Of a stretch of 34,136 nt of DNA, positions 24,799 to 32,582 are shown piece by piece. Source of the DNA: Actinomycetes bacterium. GTDB lineage: Bacteria > Actinomycetota > Acidimicrobiia > Acidimicrobiales > Bog-793. Numbering within the stretch: position 1 is the first letter of the stretch; each line of letters opens with the position of its first letter. A program made the position numbers and the translations under genes. The notes beneath the pieces were generated by a model that was given only the letters and a program-made list of their open reading frames with translations, made no database searches and was not told where the DNA came from. The stretch is from the NCBI GenBank assembly GCA_021838945.1, contig JAKCCH010000027.1:1-34136 (forward strand), given 5' to 3'.

Positions 24799-25176
24799 GT
24801 GGGCGACACCACGCCGTCGATCGAGGGGGTCACCGGGCTCCGCGAGCTGCGTGCCCGCCTGGCCGAGCTCGAGTCGAAGGTCGCCCAGCTGACGGACGAG
24901 CTCCGCACCGGTCGGCTGGTGGTGCTCGACGACCGCGAGCACGAGCGGCTCGTCGCCGAGGTGGTCGACGGCGTGCTCGAGCTGCGCCTCGAGCTCCCGC
25001 CCGCCCCACCCGGTCGACGCAGCGCCCTGCTCGCCTTCACCTCTCCCGGGTGCGAGCCGTTCGGGTCCGGGCTCGGCCTGCAGCTGTGGGCCGATGGCGA
25101 GCTGGTCGACGAGCTCTGCTGGTGGGCCGACGGCGAACGGCCTCCGCGCCAGCCACGCGGCTCGCCGGACGATTAG
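24799..25176 (+). CDS. Hypothetical protein with short coiled coil
   Basis: This 125-residue protein has a GTG start at 24799, nine bases after GAGGAGG. The first 45 residues include a Leu-rich helix (TGLRELRARLAELESKVAQL) that may form a coiled coil. A mixed beta section follows (GRLVVLDDREHERLVAEVVD onward), then a Trp-rich end (LQLWADGELVDELCWWADGE). No known domain is recognised. Its TAG stop shares two bases with the TAA stop of the convergent gene at 25173. Confidence 0.65.
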   Translation: MGDTTPSIEGVTGLRELRARLAELESKVAQLTDELRTGRLVVLDDREHERLVAEVVDGVLELRLELPPAPPGRRSALLAFTSPGCEPFGSGLGLQLWADGELVDELCWWADGERPPRQPRGSPDD

Positions 25177-25787
25177 GGCTGCTCGCCGCGGTCGACCGGC
25201 CGGATCCCGTGGCCCTCGACCCTCGGGTCGCCGGCCGCGAGCGCCGCCCACCAGCGCTGGCCACCGGCGGCGAAGGCGGCCAGGCTCACCTCCTCCTCGG
25301 CCGCGTCGGTGACCGAGAGCTCGTCGAACTCGATGCGCAGGTCGAGGTGGCGGGGCGGTCCCTCGACGGTGTGCTGGAAGAGGTCGAGCGAGTGCGAGCC
25401 CCGGCCCTGGCCGACCGGGAAGTCGAGGCTGGCGCGCTCCCGCCAGACGTTCCAGCCTTCGCTCGGCAGGTCGAGGAACTCCCAGCCGTAGATGGGCTGG
25501 CTCCCGAAGCTGCGGACGGTGGCAGGCAGCTCCTCCAGGCGGAGCGGCACCACCTCGGCATCGTCGTCCTCGGCCACCCCGTTGCGCAGCGAGGCGACGA
25601 TGCGTGACACGCCTGTGCAGGAGAGGACGATTCTGCGGTCCTCGGGCTCGGGCCCCTCCTCTGGGAGCGTGAGCGCCACGAAGAGCAGCCGGACCTCGCC
25701 GGTCCGCTCGTTGACCCGGACGTCGCAGAAGTCGGCCTCGTTGAGCGCCACGTCGAGGCCGGCCCGCAGTTCGTCGGAGAGGTCCAT
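25173..25787 (-). CDS. Hypothetical protein, last gene of the GH3 operon
   Basis: This 204-residue soluble acidic protein starts at ATG 25787 (MDLSDELRAGLDVALNEADF), 28 bases after the GH3 hydrolase stop. It shows several predicted beta segments (EVRLLFVALTLPEEGPEPED, RRIVLSCTGVSRIVASLRNG, YGWEFLDLPSEGWNVW, HLDLRIEFDELSVTD). There are no membrane segments, signal peptide or catalytic motif that I recognise. Its likely co-transcription with the beta-lactamase-like, VOC and GH3 genes does not point to a clear function. Confidence 0.75.
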   Translation of the reverse strand: MDLSDELRAGLDVALNEADFCDVRVNERTGEVRLLFVALTLPEEGPEPEDRRIVLSCTGVSRIVASLRNGVAEDDDAEVVPLRLEELPATVRSFGSQPIYGWEFLDLPSEGWNVWRERASLDFPVGQGRGSHSLDLFQHTVEGPPRHLDLRIEFDELSVTDAAEEEVSLAAFAAGGQRWWAALAAGDPRVEGHGIRPVDRGEQP

Positions 25788-25815
25788 GGCGCAACGATAC
25801 GGAGGACGGGGCCGC

Positions 25816-26979
25816 TCAGATGCTGCAGACCCGGTGGCGGGCAGCGAGCACCGCGGTGGCGGCGGCGGCGAGGCGCCACCGCGCAAGGAGACCGTGCGTC
25901 GTGGCCGAGACGATCGCCGACTCGATCTTCGTGGTCAGCGCGGCGATCTGGCGCGCCGTCATGGTCCCCTTGCCGAACAGCACCATGTCCGCTCCGGCGC
26001 GGAGCGCTTGGACGGCGGCTGAGGGGACGCTGAAACCGGCCGCCGAGATGGCGCCGGCCGAGAGCGAGTCGGTCATCACGAGACCCTTGAAACCGAGCGT
26101 GCGCACAAGCTCCCGCCCGATGGCGGCCGGGGACAGGCTGGCCGGATAGGACGCCAGCCCCGGCACCGTCGCGTTCGAGACCATGACCGCCGGCGCTCCC
26201 TGCCCGATCGCGGTGGTGAAGGGCGGCAGCCCCACCTTCTTCAGCTTCGACCAGGAGAGCGTGTGGGCGGGACCGTCGTCGGTGTTGCCGCTCGCCCCTC
26301 CGAGCCCGGGGAAGTGCTTCAGCACGGGGATGACACCGGCAGAGAGGAGCCCTCTCATGTAGGCAACGCCGTCTCGCGAGACGACCGACGTCGTCCCGCT
26401 GAACGAGCGGAGGCCGTCAGGATCGCTCGGGCCGGGGACGACGCTCCGCCCGTCGACGTCAACCACGGGGGCGAGGTCCACGTTCACGCCGTTGCTGGCC
26501 ATCTTGCGCCCGACGGCCGCAACGTGGCGCTCGATCTCGGCCGCCGTCCAGTGGGAGCCCATCCATTTCGCCCACGGGAGGGAGCCGACCAGGTTCGCCA
26601 TCCGCTGCACCCCGCCGCCCTCCTCGTCGGTCATCACGAGGAGGCCGAGGTTGCCCGGCACGTCGTGGCGCTCGAGCCCGGCGAGAGCGCTCGCCAGGTT
26701 GGAAGGCGCCGACGAGCCGAACAGGAGGATCCCTCCGGCGCCGGCACGCACCTCGCCGGCGGCGGCCGTCACGCTCGCCTCCTGCACGGGAACGGCGAGC
26801 GTCTGCATGGCGAGCCGTGCGTCCGGCCAGGTGCGGATCCTCCGGACGGTCACGCACGGCACGGAGGCGGCCGCCGTCGTCACTTTCGATCGGGGGGCGC
26901 CGGCCACAGGCGGCCCGGTGGCGGCGCCGAGACCGGCGAGGAGCGCGGCGGCGAGCCCGGCGGCGAGCGGACGCCTCAA
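25816..26979 (-). CDS. Secreted glycoside hydrolase family 3 protein (NagZ-like)
   Basis: Reading from TTG 26979, five bases after GGGGAGGGA, gives 387 residues opening with a clean signal peptide (RRPLAAGLAAALLAGLGAAT then GPPVAGAP). No ATG start gives a sensible N-terminus. The GH3 barrel shows VMTDEEGGGVQRM, NVDLAPVVDVDGRSV, KHFPGLGG (the conserved substrate-binding Lys-His), TDDGPAHTL and nucleophile region GLVMTDSLSAGAIS. NagZ-type enzymes cleave N-acetylglucosamine from muropeptides or glycans; a secreted form would act on wall fragments or other beta-glycosides. Substrate specificity is not certain. Confidence 0.9.
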   Translation of the reverse strand: MRRPLAAGLAAALLAGLGAATGPPVAGAPRSKVTTAAASVPCVTVRRIRTWPDARLAMQTLAVPVQEASVTAAAGEVRAGAGGILLFGSSAPSNLASALAGLERHDVPGNLGLLVMTDEEGGGVQRMANLVGSLPWAKWMGSHWTAAEIERHVAAVGRKMASNGVNVDLAPVVDVDGRSVVPGPSDPDGLRSFSGTTSVVSRDGVAYMRGLLSAGVIPVLKHFPGLGGASGNTDDGPAHTLSWSKLKKVGLPPFTTAIGQGAPAVMVSNATVPGLASYPASLSPAAIGRELVRTLGFKGLVMTDSLSAGAISAAGFSVPSAAVQALRAGADMVLFGKGTMTARQIAALTTKIESAIVSATTHGLLARWRLAAAATAVLAARHRVCSI

Positions 26980-27002
26980 CGTCGATCCCTCCCCGCAGGC
27001 GG

Positions 27003-27395
27003 TCAGTCGAAGTCGAACGGCAGCGGGCTGTCCTGCTGGACCACCCATCCGTTCCCATCGGGGTCCTCGACCGTGACGAAGCGTCCCCAGGGAGCCGACT
27101 CGATCGGCTCGTCGGGCTCGAGCACACCGTTGTCACGCAGCTGGTCGGCGGCCGCCTCGATGTCTGGGACGCTCAGCACCGTGCCGCGCAGCGAGCCCGG
27201 CGGCATCGAGTCGAACCAGGTGACGAGCGTCACCGCCGTCTGGCCCGACGGCGGCCGTAGCGTCACCCAGCGGAGGCCGGACCCGAACTCGTTGTCCATC
27301 ACCACCTCGAAGTCGAGTTTCTCGGTGTAGAAGGCCTTGGACCGGTCGGGGTCGCTGACCGGCAGGGAGATCACCCCGATGTGGTGGTCGTGCAT
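27003..27395 (-). CDS. VOC (glyoxalase/dioxygenase fold) protein
   Basis: This 130-residue protein starts at ATG 27395, 15 bases after the beta-lactamase-like stop, with an AAGGAGG site in the gap. It has two beta-alpha-beta-beta-beta modules: HIGVISLPVSDPDRSKAFYT then EKLDFEVVMD, and LSVPDIEAAADQLRDNGV then PWGRFVTVEDPDGNGWVVQQ. A metal His near the N-terminus and the Glu of the VEDPDGN loop are in place. The family includes glyoxalases, extradiol dioxygenases and antibiotic-binding proteins. The specific activity is unknown. Confidence 0.93.
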   Translation of the reverse strand: MHDHHIGVISLPVSDPDRSKAFYTEKLDFEVVMDNEFGSGLRWVTLRPPSGQTAVTLVTWFDSMPPGSLRGTVLSVPDIEAAADQLRDNGVLEPDEPIESAPWGRFVTVEDPDGNGWVVQQDSPLPFDFD

Positions 27396-27409
27396 GGGTC
27401 CTCCTTGGA

Positions 27410-28642
27410 TCAGTCGACGACCGACTGGTAGACGAGACGCCGCAGCTCGCGGCGGATGGGGTAGGTCGTGGAGGGCAGCAGCTGGGTCATGAACAGGACG
27501 ATCAGCTCTTCTGCCGGATCGACCCAGAAGACGGTGCTGGCGGCCCCGCCCCAGGCGAACTCGCCCTCGCTGGCGGGCACCTTCAGCGCAGCGGCGTCCG
27601 TGACGACCGAGAAGCCGAGGCCGAAGCCCACCCCTTCCTCGGTCTCACCCGACAGCGAGTGCCCGAACGACGCCATGTCCCTCCCGCCCGGCAGATGGTT
27701 CCTCGTCATGTACTCGAGCGTCCGGGGCCCGAGGAGGCGGGTGCCGTCGAGCTCGCCGCCGTTCAGGAGCAAGCGGGTGAAGCGGTAGTAGTCGCCCATG
27801 GTCGAGACGAGACCGCCGCCGCCGGAGAGCACCCGCGGAGGACGCTCGGCGGCCGCGCCCATCCGACCGCTCGCCACCGCCCGGCCCGAGGTGGCGTCGG
27901 GAAGGTAGAGGGTCGCCAGTCGCTCCAGCTGGTCTTCGCGGGCGTAGAAGCCCGTCTCGGTCATCTGGAGGGGACCGAGGATCCGCTCGGCGAAGAAGAC
28001 GTCGAGGCTCTGCCCGGACAGCACTTCGACGAGCCGCCCGACCACGTCGGTGGCGTGCGAGTAGTTCCAGCTCGTTCCCGGCTCGAAGAGCAGGGGCAGC
28101 CCCGCCCAGATCTCGCAGCACGCCGCCAGGTCGGCACCCTCCGGCGTTCCCCACTCGAAGCCGCGTGCTCGGTAGATGGCGTCGACCGGGTGGGCATAGA
28201 GGAAGCCGTAGGTGAGCCCTGCGGTGTGGGAGAGCAGGTGCCAGATGCGCATCGGCTCGGACGCCGGCTTCAGCACGGGCTTCATCGAGGAGCCGCCGGC
28301 GAAGACCCGCAACTCGGCGAACTCGGGCAGGTAGTCGCCAACCGGATCGGAGAGGTCGAAGCGGCCTTCCTCGTAGAGCATCATCGCCGCCACAGAGGTG
28401 ACCGGCTTGGTCATCGAGTAGATGCGGTAGACGGTGTCCGCCTCGATCGGCAGTCCCCGCTCGAGATCGCGCTGGCCGGCCATGGCGACGTGAGCCAGCT
28501 CGCCGCCGCGGCTGACGAGGAGGCTGTAGCCCGGCAGCCGGCCGCTGGCGAGATAGCGCTCGAAGTGCTCGCCGAGGCGTGCGAGCCGATCGGCGTCGAG
28601 GCCGACGTCGGAAGGGTCGACCTGCTGGTCGAGAGAGGACAT
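27410..28642 (-). CDS. Serine beta-lactamase/esterase-fold hydrolase (class C-like)
   Basis: This 410-residue protein starts at ATG 28642 and has no signal peptide. The catalytic SxxK is S76-M-T-K79 (YRIYSMTKP), the second motif is Y194-S-H (SWNYSHATDVVG), and a WGGAASTVFWVDP segment occupies the third-motif region. The sequence and size match EstB-type esterases and family VIII carboxylesterases more than secreted AmpC, since there is no export signal. It is the first gene of a four-gene minus-strand operon (27 nt or less between each pair in most cases). It hydrolyses an ester or amide; the physiological substrate is unknown. Confidence 0.92.
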   Translation of the reverse strand: MSSLDQQVDPSDVGLDADRLARLGEHFERYLASGRLPGYSLLVSRGGELAHVAMAGQRDLERGLPIEADTVYRIYSMTKPVTSVAAMMLYEEGRFDLSDPVGDYLPEFAELRVFAGGSSMKPVLKPASEPMRIWHLLSHTAGLTYGFLYAHPVDAIYRARGFEWGTPEGADLAACCEIWAGLPLLFEPGTSWNYSHATDVVGRLVEVLSGQSLDVFFAERILGPLQMTETGFYAREDQLERLATLYLPDATSGRAVASGRMGAAAERPPRVLSGGGGLVSTMGDYYRFTRLLLNGGELDGTRLLGPRTLEYMTRNHLPGGRDMASFGHSLSGETEEGVGFGLGFSVVTDAAALKVPASEGEFAWGGAASTVFWVDPAEELIVLFMTQLLPSTTYPIRRELRRLVYQSVVD

Positions 28643-28746
28643 ACTGTCACCCTACGCCAGCGTCCGTTCGGACCCCCTCTGGGGAGCCCTGCGTCAGAGC
28701 ACCCTCCGGGGCACTCGGACGACCAGGTAGCATGGCGCTTCGTCCG

Positions 28747-28835
28747 GGAGAGGTGCGAGAGCGGCCGAATCGGACTCACTGCTAATGAGTTGACCTCTTA
28801 ACCGGGGTCCGAGGGTTCAAATCCCTCCCTCTCCG
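28747..28835 (+). tRNA. tRNA-Ser(GCT)
   Basis: Acceptor GGAGAGG (28747-28753) pairs with CCTCTCC (28828-28834). The anticodon stem ACTCA/TGAGT encloses loop CTGCTAA with anticodon GCT at 28781-28783. A long variable arm with a GACC/GGTC stem and a T-arm GAGGG-TTCAAAT-CCCTC follow. The discriminator is G, and no 3' CCA is encoded. The long variable arm confirms serine identity. Confidence 0.97.
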
Positions 28836-28988
28836 CTCGATGGGAAGCGGGCGCCGCGGGTGAGCCGTGGTGCCCGCTGCGAGGAGTCGGCGAGCCCTGC
28901 TCCGCCGGATTCACAGGTCGTTTCACGCCGGTCGCGCTGGATGCCGGGCCGGGATGCGCCCGGCCCCTCTCTGCGGCCATCGCCGGCG

Positions 28989-29788
28989 TCAGGGCGCTTC
29001 CACGGTGGCCCGGAACAGAGCCACCTCGGTCGTGACCCGGAACTCGCCCCGGCTCGAGACGATCTCCGCCACCGCCTCGCCGAGTCGCCTTACGAGGTCG
29101 ACGCCCTGGCGTGCCGAGGTCTTGGCGGCGGTGGTGGAGGTGGCGTGGCGGACCAGCAGTGCCGGATCCGTGAGCACCACGGTGCTCGGCAGCAGCCTGA
29201 GCTGAACCTCGTCGAAGCGCTCTCGCAAGAGGTCCCCGAGCCTGGCGACGGGAAGGCGATGTTCACGAGTCCGAGCTCGGCGAGCTCGTCGTCGAGGCCG
29301 GCCTGGCGGAGCAGTGCCAGCCACAGGCCTCGCACTCGGCCAAGTGGCGGGAGCCGCCGACGGCGGCCACGAGCCTCCCCCCGGGTCGGAGGATACGACA
29401 TAGCTCGCAGACGGCACGCCCCGGGTCAGGGACGTGGTGCAGCATGTGCATCGCGAGGCGGCATCGGTGCCGCCCGTCGCGAGGGGGAGCGACTGGGCGT
29501 CGGCCACGACCAGCCCGATCCCGGTCGGCGCCGCCTCGAGCACTCCCCGGGGCAGGTCGAGCCCGACGGCCGACGCCCCGGGGCGGCGAGCGCCCCGAGG
29601 TAGGTGCCGTCACCGCATCCGACGTCGACGACAGTCCCGCCCTCGACGTAGCCGAGGACACGCAACATCTCACGGCGGAGGTCTATCCGAGGCTGCCGGT
29701 GCTGACAGAGCGAGAGTCGATCTCGCAGGTACTGGTTGTCGGCGTAGGCACTGGTCGTGAGGTACCCACGGTCAGCTCGTAGCTCCAC
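28989..29788 (-). pseudogene. SAM-dependent methyltransferase, multiply frameshifted
   Basis: From ATG 29788 the frame reads MELRADRGYLTTSAYADNQY and the class I SAM motif VVDVGCGDGTYLGALAA. It then changes frame to IGLVVADAQSLPLATGGTDA, again to LAMHMLHHVPDPGRAVCELC and RILRPGGRLVAAVGGSRHLA, again to GLWLALLRQAGLDDELAELG, and finally to a tail ending ALFRATVEAP at 28989. At least four shifts separate well-conserved pieces in correct order. It is either a recent pseudogene or a stretch of poor-quality sequence. The intact protein would be a UbiE/Trm9-like methyltransferase of about 265 residues. Confidence 0.8.
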
Positions 29789-29911
29789 GGGCTCACGGTC
29801 TCACCCCTCGCCGACCGCCCCGTCCCCTCCCGCTCGGCCCATCGTGCCCCGGGACCGTCGAGACCCCGGGGATAGTCTCGGTCAGTCCGATGGGACGACG
29901 AGGAGGACCCC

Positions 29912-31462
29912 ATGGATCAGCGGGCGGGGGCACAGCACGGTCGAAGGACCACGGCGGCGCCTGCGCCGAGCCCGCCTGCCGGTGCCGTGCGGGCGCATCC
30001 CGAGCCTCGCCGGGGACTCGCACTCGCCGTCGTGATGACCGGCGTGCTCATCACCGCCGTCGACACGACCATCGTCGTGCTGGCCCTGCCGGAGATCGAG
30101 CGGGGTCTGCACGTGGCGCTCGCCTCTGTCATCTGGGTCGTGATCGGATACCTGCTCGTCATCACCTTGCTCGCCACCCAGGTGGGCCGCCTCGGCGACA
30201 TGTACGGCCGGGTGCGCATGTACGAAGCGGGCTTCCTCATCTTCATCGCCGGGTCGGCTCTGTGCGCTCTCAGCTTCGACCAGATCTCCATCATCAGCTT
30301 CCGGATCCTGCAGGGCATCGGAGGCGCCCTCGTGACCGCCAACAGCGGCGCCGTGATCGCCGACCTCTTCCCCCCTGAGCAGCGGGGGAAGGCCTACGGC
30401 TACAACAGCGTCGGATGGAGCCTCGGCGCCGTCCTCGGCATCGTCCTCGGTGGCATGATCGTCACCTACGTATCGTGGCGGTGGATCTTCTGGATCAACG
30501 TGCCCATCGGTCTCGCGGCAGTGGCGCTCGCCCTCGGTGTGCTGCACGACCGGCCCGAGCGACGCTCCCACCGCTTGGACCCCCTCGGCATGGTGCTGCT
30601 CGGCCTCGGACTGTTCGGGACCCTCTGGGGGATCACGAAGCTCGCCACGAGCAACCTTGACGCCACGATCCTCGGCTTCCTCGTAGGAGGGGCGGTCCTG
30701 CTCGCGCTCTTCGTACTCGCCGAGTGGCGACAGCGAGAGCCGATGCTCGACCTGGCGCTGTTCAAGATCCCGACGATGTCACCCTCGCTGCTGGCCTCGC
30801 TGTTCCAGGGCCTCGCCAACTTCGCCGTGCTCTTCCTCCTGATCATGTACCTCCAGGGCCCCCGAGGGCTCTCTCCCATCCACTCGTCGCTCCTGCTCGT
30901 CCCCGGTTACGTCATCGGAGGGGCGATCGGCCCCCTCGCCGGCCGCGTGGCCGACCGGGTGGGACCGGTGGTACCGGCGACCTTCGGGCTCGCCGTCCAG
31001 GTCGTGGCGCTGTTCATCTACGCCCACCTCGCCGTCGACACCGTCCTGTGGGTCGTCGTGCTGGCGAGCATCGTGAACGGCATCGGGGCGAGCTGCTTCT
31101 TCCCGGCCAACAACTCTGCGGTGATGAAGGCGTCGCCGCCGGCGGTCTTCGGGATCTCCTCGGGGATGCTCCGGACCTTCGCCAACGTCGGCATGGTCTT
31201 CTCGTTCTCGATGGCGATCCTCGTCGCCTCGCGCTCGATCCCGAAATCGCTCGCGTTCGCCATCTTCGTCGGCTCGACGACGCTTCGCGGCAAGACGGCC
31301 GAGGCCTTCACGACCGGCCTGCACTCAGCCTTCTACGCGTCGATGATTCTGATGGCCGTCGCAGCCCTGCTCTCGGCCAGCCGGGCGATCCGCGGGTTGC
31401 ATCCGCACGTGGCGGCAACGGGACAGGGCGAGCCATCGCTCCGCCCCTCGGGCTCCACCTGA
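29912..31462 (+). CDS. DHA2-family MFS exporter (EmrB/QacA type)
   Basis: This 516-residue transporter starts at ATG 29912 after AGGAGG. About fourteen hydrophobic segments are seen. It has helix 1 motif LITAVDTTIVVLALPEIERG, motif A GRLGDMYGRVRMYEAG, motif B FRILQGIGGALVTANSGAVI and motif C GWSLGAVLGIVLGG, which define drug:H+ antiporters of the DHA2 group. It would export drugs, dyes or metabolites using the proton gradient. A TetR-type repressor is often encoded beside such genes, but none is present here. A strong hairpin follows the stop. Confidence 0.93.
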   Translation: MDQRAGAQHGRRTTAAPAPSPPAGAVRAHPEPRRGLALAVVMTGVLITAVDTTIVVLALPEIERGLHVALASVIWVVIGYLLVITLLATQVGRLGDMYGRVRMYEAGFLIFIAGSALCALSFDQISIISFRILQGIGGALVTANSGAVIADLFPPEQRGKAYGYNSVGWSLGAVLGIVLGGMIVTYVSWRWIFWINVPIGLAAVALALGVLHDRPERRSHRLDPLGMVLLGLGLFGTLWGITKLATSNLDATILGFLVGGAVLLALFVLAEWRQREPMLDLALFKIPTMSPSLLASLFQGLANFAVLFLLIMYLQGPRGLSPIHSSLLLVPGYVIGGAIGPLAGRVADRVGPVVPATFGLAVQVVALFIYAHLAVDTVLWVVVLASIVNGIGASCFFPANNSAVMKASPPAVFGISSGMLRTFANVGMVFSFSMAILVASRSIPKSLAFAIFVGSTTLRGKTAEAFTTGLHSAFYASMILMAVAALLSASRAIRGLHPHVAATGQGEPSLRPSGST

Positions 31463-31484
31463 ACCCAAGGCCGTCCCACACGCG

Positions 31485-31510
31485 CCAAGGGGTCCCGCAG
31501 GACCCCTTGG
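31485..31510 (+). terminator. Perfect 11-bp hairpin after the MFS exporter gene
   Basis: CCAAGGGGTCC (31485-31495) and GGACCCCTTGG (31500-31510) form an 11-bp perfect stem with loop CGCA, 22 bases after the stop codon. There is no long T-run, but placement and stability fit a rho-independent-like terminator for GC-rich genomes. Confidence 0.85.
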
Positions 31511-31903
31511 AGACCGTCTATTCAGTTGTGACGCCCACGGCGAATGCACACCTGCCAGCCGCGAATCGGTTGGGGAAACACGGCTCGGAGGGCACCGACC
31601 ACGGCCCTGGACCCTGCTGGTTCGACTCACCCACTGGCCGGAGTTCGGCACCGCTCGGATGCTCGGTTCCACGGAGGCGGGACAGATGCGCTCTTCGCCG
31701 GGGCCACCTCAGTTGAAGGCACGTGCCTCCAACCGCGGACCAGGCGGGGCCCGCTCCACACCCAAGACGATCATGGAACCCTCCTTGCGTCGGGTCTCCT
31801 TGGCTCTGGTCTAGTGATAAACCAAGACCGGGCCCACTGCAACCAAATTTTGCCTTGGGTTTGCTGACAATTTGGTGAAGGACGGCCAATCGCCCCCGTT
31901 TGC
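31511..31903. other. Intergenic island, AT-richer, with inverted repeats
   Basis: This lies between two convergent genes. The section 31795-31880 is clearly AT-richer than the rest of the window and has the inverted pair ACCAAATT (31842-31849) and AATTTGGT (31869-31876), as well as GGTCT/AGACC arms near 31808-31828. Apart from the tiny frame listed next, no gene is seen. It could be the promoter end of a lost gene or insertion sequence reading leftward. Confidence 0.45.
31709..31774 (-). CDS. Possible 21-residue frame with strong ribosome site
   Basis: ATG 31774 is preceded five bases upstream by AAGGAGG, an excellent ribosome-binding site, and encodes MIVLGVERAPPGPRLEARAF then N and a TGA stop. 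Such a site with no full-length gene suggests the truncated start of a former gene, for example a transposase whose N-terminus often reads M(I/V)(V/L)xGVD, or a leader peptide. Evidence is thin. Confidence 0.25.
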   Translation of the reverse strand: MIVLGVERAPPGPRLEARAFN

Positions 31904-32443
31904 TCAGCCTCGAGTCTCACCTGGACCGTGACCGCCGGCGTCGGCGTCCTGCTCGGCGACGAGGTCGGTCTGAAAGGCTTCGTAGTAGGCCTCGTAGATG
32001 AGGTCCGACTCCCGCGCTCGCTGGTGGCGCAATGCGCTCGTCACGAGGCTCAGCCGTTGACGAACCTCGGCGTAGCCGACCTCGGGATCGGCGTGCCCGG
32101 CCAGTTCGTCACGGACCGAGCCGACGGCGTCGCGGACCTGACGATACTGGACGCGCAGCCCCCGGACCCGGTTCCGAAGCCTCGGCTGTGTCCTCGCCAG
32201 GTCGGAGAGAAGGCTGTCGGGTCGCTCGGCGTTCGACGCCTCCTCCGCCGCCGCACTCTCGAGCTCGTCGAGCGCCCCGAGGACGGCCCGCTTCCATGCC
32301 GCCTCGCGCCCCGGCGCGGCGGAGCCGAGGGCTCCCTCGAGCCGGTGCATCGCAGCCAGGGTGCGGTCCTGGTCGACCTGGCGGAGATCGAAGGCGGCCT
32401 GCTGGCCGGTGTTCAGGCCTCCATCCTGCCGGTCGACCGCCAT
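31904..32443 (-). CDS. Hypothetical all-helical protein
   Basis: This 179-residue protein starts at ATG 32443, which is preceded by AAGGAGG five bases upstream; a longer start at 32500 lacks this. The protein is a string of amphipathic helices (AFDLRQVDQDRTLAAMHRLE, AAWKRAVLGALDELESAAAE, LRVQYRQVRDAVGSVRDELA, LSLVTSALRHQRARESDLIY) and ends with an acidic Gly tail. There are no membrane segments. The spacing resembles a four-helix bundle such as hemerythrin-like hypotheticals, but I do not see a full metal-ligand set, so function is left open. Confidence 0.75.
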   Translation of the reverse strand: MAVDRQDGGLNTGQQAAFDLRQVDQDRTLAAMHRLEGALGSAAPGREAAWKRAVLGALDELESAAAEEASNAERPDSLLSDLARTQPRLRNRVRGLRVQYRQVRDAVGSVRDELAGHADPEVGYAEVRQRLSLVTSALRHQRARESDLIYEAYYEAFQTDLVAEQDADAGGHGPGETRG

Positions 32444-32582
32444 CACGACCTCCTTCGGTGCTCCCGCGTTCGGCCACGGCAACGGGAGCTCGTTCGACAA
32501 CGTGCCTCGGCAATTCTGGGCCGGCAGGCCGGGCGAGTAAAGGGGTCGCGCCCGCCTTGCCCTCCGTCCGAGGCGCAGAGCG

